Shown piece after piece: positions 61,416-64,000 of a DNA stretch of 64,000 nucleotides. Source of the DNA: Kappaphycus alvarezii (taxonomy: Eukaryota; Rhodophyta; Florideophyceae; Gigartinales; Solieriaceae); NCBI GenBank assembly GCA_002205965.3, contig NADL03000471.1:1860001-1924000 (forward strand), read 5' to 3'. The position numbers were made by a program, and so were the translations under genes. The notes below the pieces were generated by a model. It ran no database searches, was not told the DNA's origin, and worked only from the letters and a program-made list of their open reading frames with translations. Each line of letters opens with the position of its first letter. The first letter of the stretch is position 1.

Positions 61416-61540
61416 CACGTGTCATAGTTGTTATCTCGACACGTGTGTGAGTTGTCGGTCACACACGTATGAGTTGTGCAGCACACGTGTGGGAGTTGTG
61501 GGCACACGTGTAAGAGTTGTCAATGTACACGTGTGGGCTG
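61416..61540. promoter_or_regulatory. Array of six G-box (CACGTG) units
   Basis: CACGTG or CACGTA cores start at 61,416, 61,440, 61,464, 61,484, 61,505 and 61,528, spaced 20-24 bp. The first five are each followed by a T/A/G-rich linker and AGTTGT. CACGTG is the known palindromic target of bHLH and bZIP factors, and the regular two-helical-turn spacing would place the sites on one face of DNA. It lies about 0.6 kb upstream of the DDE_4 transposase on the plus strand. It could equally be a plain minisatellite. Confidence 0.6.
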
Positions 61541-61544
61541 ATAG

Positions 61545-62050
61545 GGCTTGAAGCGGGTCCGATGGGTCCCAGGGGTCCCCCCTGGCCCTGAGATATCTGT
61601 CTTAGCATGATTGGCCATTATGGAGCATCGAAAAAGTATCCCAAAATAGGATCCCTGTCCACCTTCGGAAAAGTAACGGAAAAAAGGTGGCCACGGCCAT
61701 CATACACACTCGCCTTTCACATCCCTCGACGTCTGAGAGACCAAGCCCTGCCGTTGACAAAATAAAATATTAATATGATTTATTATTACAGATTTGATGT
61801 TTTCATAGATTGATTAATTTAATTATTGAAAACACAGTCCATTATGGTATGATATGAGTAAATTCGTATTTACTGAGAAATTACTCAAAGCCCGCCTATC
61901 TTACAAAAAGATAAATATCCCCATATTTGCGCGGGAAAACCCGCTATCTCAGTAAATACAAAACTATCAAAATAAAGACCTGCAGATTCGGTCTTCTCCG
62001 TAGTGACTCGGTAACTAAGTAATTTGTCTTTCTCTCCCTTCCTGCAGGGG
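61545..62050. other. Leader region before DDE_4 gene
   Basis: A GGGTCC-rich patch (61,555-61,590) is followed by AT-rich DNA from 61,755. No gene recognised. It would contain the promoter of the downstream transposase if it was transcribed. Confidence 0.35.
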
Positions 62051-62099
62051 ATCTCTCCAGTCCACACACGTGACTATCGCAAAAACAGAACACTGGGCC

Positions 62100-63391
62100 T
62101 GTCTTCATATGCTCAGTTCCCACTCTGTCGACAACAAAATTGCTACAATCAGCGCCACAGACGCAAACGCAACTATCGCCCTCCTTGCGGAGCGAGCAGC
62201 CGAAGGTTCAGCAGAGCTCGATGACTACAACTCAGAACCAGACAACTAAGATTCTGATGAAGAGAACGACAGCGAATGTCCCATGTTCGACTCGTTATAC
62301 GCTGCCGGCGGTTCAGCTACCATTTTCGAAATGACAAATTTCAACACCAGGCACTTCTAAAGGATTTGAGAGAAGTTTCCGAACGTATAAAAACTTTCTT
62401 AACGTAGGAAGAGAAGTACTCGAAGCACACCGGAAAAGACTTTCTCTTCATGATAATGGTGGTCCTCAAGCATGGCGAAGCATGGTATTTCCTCGCAGGA
62501 ATCTTTGGTATAAAGGGCACTTCGTTCGAATGTCAAATATGTCCTTTATGCGCAAAATATCAGAGCAAATATACGACTATTGCGTTGTATATTTGCTTGA
62601 AGATAAACCAATGCGGAAGATTTTGGATGAGGGCAAATCTTTTGCTAACTTTCCGTACGCACGATCTGCAATGGACGTCACGTTTCAAGAGGCTAATCGG
62701 CCGTCGGGGAAAGTAGAAGAAGGACGTCGTTATTTCAACCAAAAATATAAGTTATATGGGTGTAAAGTTGAGGTGTCCCTCCTCCCTATTGGAATGGCTA
62801 ATGGGTGCAGTAACAGCTTTCCGGATCAGTTTCTGATATTAATATTTACCACCGCATGAGCAAATGACATGACATGGCTTTGGGAAAAACAGAGGACGAT
62901 ACTGGTGTAATGGACGCAGGGATTGGCTCGCAGAAATATCCCAATAATTGGGCTGCGTTGTGCGACTAAGGAACCAGGAGGATAGAGTTTACACGGACGG
63001 TGCATCCGAAAAAGAAACCTCAGAACAGCTATTTTTCGAGGGAAGATGAGAGAGTAATCGCCTCATTCCCTCCGATCTAATAATTGTTGAATACTACTTT
63101 GACCGCATGTGTAGTTTATGGAGCATCATGTCGGGCAATAACCGTTGGGGTAAGGGATTGCACTTATGCATTTTTAAGATTTACTTCGCACTGATAAACT
63201 CTCATGTGAGTTGGGCTCCTTTACGCGCTGCAGATCAGGCATTTTACCGTAAGATGAAGAACAGGCTCTACAAATTTGGAGAGAATGTGGTCATTGAGCG
63301 TGCCGGAGCGCAAGCAAAATACAGGGCAAAACGTGCAAGACAGATGGATGCGCAATACCGCTCTATAGTTTTTCTTGTCGAAGATTAAGAT
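62100..63391 (+). pseudogene. DDE_4 (PIF/Harbinger-like) transposase, frameshifted
   Basis: An acidic N-terminal part (LDDYNSEPDN, then DSDEENDSECPMFDSLYAAG) is followed by IFEMTNFNTRHF, then frames holding VLKHGEAWYFLAGIFGIKGT, the first catalytic Asp in ARSAMDVTFQEANRPSG (about 62,660) and RRYFNQKYKLYGCKVEVSLL. Next come WAALCD, HPKKKP (about 63,010), then SDLIIVEYYFDRMCSLW with the third acidic residue and LHLCIFKIYFALINSHV. The last frame runs 63,107-63,388. The full domain is present, but spread over three frames with about five or six lesions, including in-frame stops before 62,450 and after WAALCD. The close match to the DDE_4 pattern in oomycetes and algae is clear. Terminal repeats were not found. 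Confidence 0.8.
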
Positions 63392-63413
63392 GAGGATACT
63401 CAAGCGGAGTAAC

Positions 63414-63675
63414 TGCATAGTTACTGTTTTTAATTCTAGTTTTATGCAATATGGCTGGACTTCTCTTGAAGCTTGGTGCGGAGTTTATTCTATCCTATAT
63501 GCTTTTAATTGTTTACGTAGGAGCTATAGCCGTCCTTTTTCTATTTGTTGTAATGATGTTAAACATAAAAGATGATTTTGTAAAATTAAGTGCTTATTCT
63601 ATAACCCCTATATGATTAATTATTTTTATAACCTTATATAATCAATTTATGATTTCTATATACGAATTTGGGTAA
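63414..63675 (+). pseudogene. nad6: Nuclear copy of mitochondrial nad6 fragment
   Basis: The frame that includes 63,451 reads FLILVLCNMAGLLLKLGAEF and then LLIVYVGAIAVLFLFVVMML followed by NIK, the most conserved transmembrane segment of NADH dehydrogenase subunit 6 (complex I, mitochondrial inner membrane). The reading continues hydrophobic to a TAA at 63,673-63,675, passing one in-frame TGA (63,612-63,614, after TPI) that would be Trp in mitochondrial code 4. The N-terminal third is absent, and upstream of about 63,421 the frame is lost. Flanking DNA is transposon-like, so this is most likely a nuclear mitochondrial insert. It begins about 25 bp after the DDE_4 stop. Misassembly is the main alternative. 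Confidence 0.8.
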
Positions 63676-63679
63676 ATTG

Positions 63680-64000
63680 GGTAATAATTTGTTTTTAAAA
63701 ATTGACTTTCAAGAAATACAGTAGTAAGTACAAACATGATGCAACGACAACGTTTTATCTTAGCAAGTTTCGGAGAGACTCAGTAATTACGAAAATATCC
63801 GCTAATGGCGTGTTTACTGACAAACTGTAATAAAGATCTCTAGTCATTTGTAAGATGAGGGGACTTGGGTGCTTAAATTATTAAATATGTAAGACGGCTA
63901 TTTCCCGAGGTACGGGGCAGGTTTGTGCATTGTACAGACAGAGTCAGGCGGGACTCAATGAAGTAAAGTTACTTCACCAGAAAACCCTGTAAAATTACCA
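63680..64000. other. AT-rich end of window
   Basis: No gene recognised. The first part could be mitochondrial sequence continuing beyond nad6, but no motif supports it. Confidence 0.3.

Noticed and set aside
1-64000. tRNA, rRNA or CRISPR features
   Set aside because: No tRNA-like box pair, conserved rRNA stretch or direct-repeat/spacer array was found by eye.

Overview
What it is. This is eukaryotic nuclear DNA, and almost all of what can be named is decayed transposable elements (a transposon graveyard). No rRNA, tRNA, CRISPR array, operon or intact long gene is visible; the longest open frame is 220 codons. The only clues to the host are indirect. A nad6-like mitochondrial fragment at the right end (about 63,414-63,675) has an in-frame TGA where the hydrophobic reading continues, as expected if TGA means Trp in the donor mitochondrion. 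Red algae use that code, while oomycetes and brown algae do not. A red-algal host is therefore a tentative inference, because one G-to-A change would give the same picture. The transposon protein types (DDE_4, Myb/SANT ORF1, Tc1, LINE-like reverse transcriptase) are widespread in algae, oomycetes and invertebrates and do not settle the question.

Layout. 0.5-1.0 kb: possible piggyBac-like scrap. 2.4-3.9 kb (minus): DNA-transposon protein with an NAD-x-C...QNKN core, followed by a 53-nt-arm hairpin. 4.1-10.1 kb: AT-rich, with one doubtful integrase scrap. 10.1-11.3 kb (plus): broken Myb/SANT-like ORF1 of the PIF/Harbinger type, then 2.8 kb of coding-like but unrecognised sequence. 14.35-14.77 kb (minus): fragment of a TauE/SafE (TSUP) membrane transporter, the best candidate for a once-cellular gene. 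16,031-17,615: full-length but dead Tc1/mariner element with exact ends. 17.6-22.3 kb: AT-rich. 22.7-25.3 kb (minus): second type of zinc-finger/DDE transposase. 26.5-37.3 kb: at least four copies of one LINE-like retroelement in both orientations. 37.4-37.8 kb (minus): small open frame with a SUMO-interaction-like motif. 42.4-45.2 kb: very old Ty3/gypsy element. 51.9-57.9 kb: younger Ty3/gypsy element with both LTRs. 58.3-63.4 kb: NAM/trihelix-like gene (minus) and DDE_4 transposase (plus) head to head, with a G-box array and a 125-bp tandem repeat between them. 63.4-63.7 kb: the nad6 fragment.

How it fits together. Element remnants are GC-richer islands in AT-rich filler that may itself be older, more decayed elements. 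A recurrent feature is the close-spaced inverted duplication (4.0, 14.8, 15.8, 42.8 and 58.9 kb), which looks like template switching more than transposition. No functional multi-gene system was found. The most useful leads are the TSUP fragment, the mitochondrial insert, the SIM-like ORF, the LINE cluster and the possible two-gene Harbinger-like unit at 58.3-63.4 kb.
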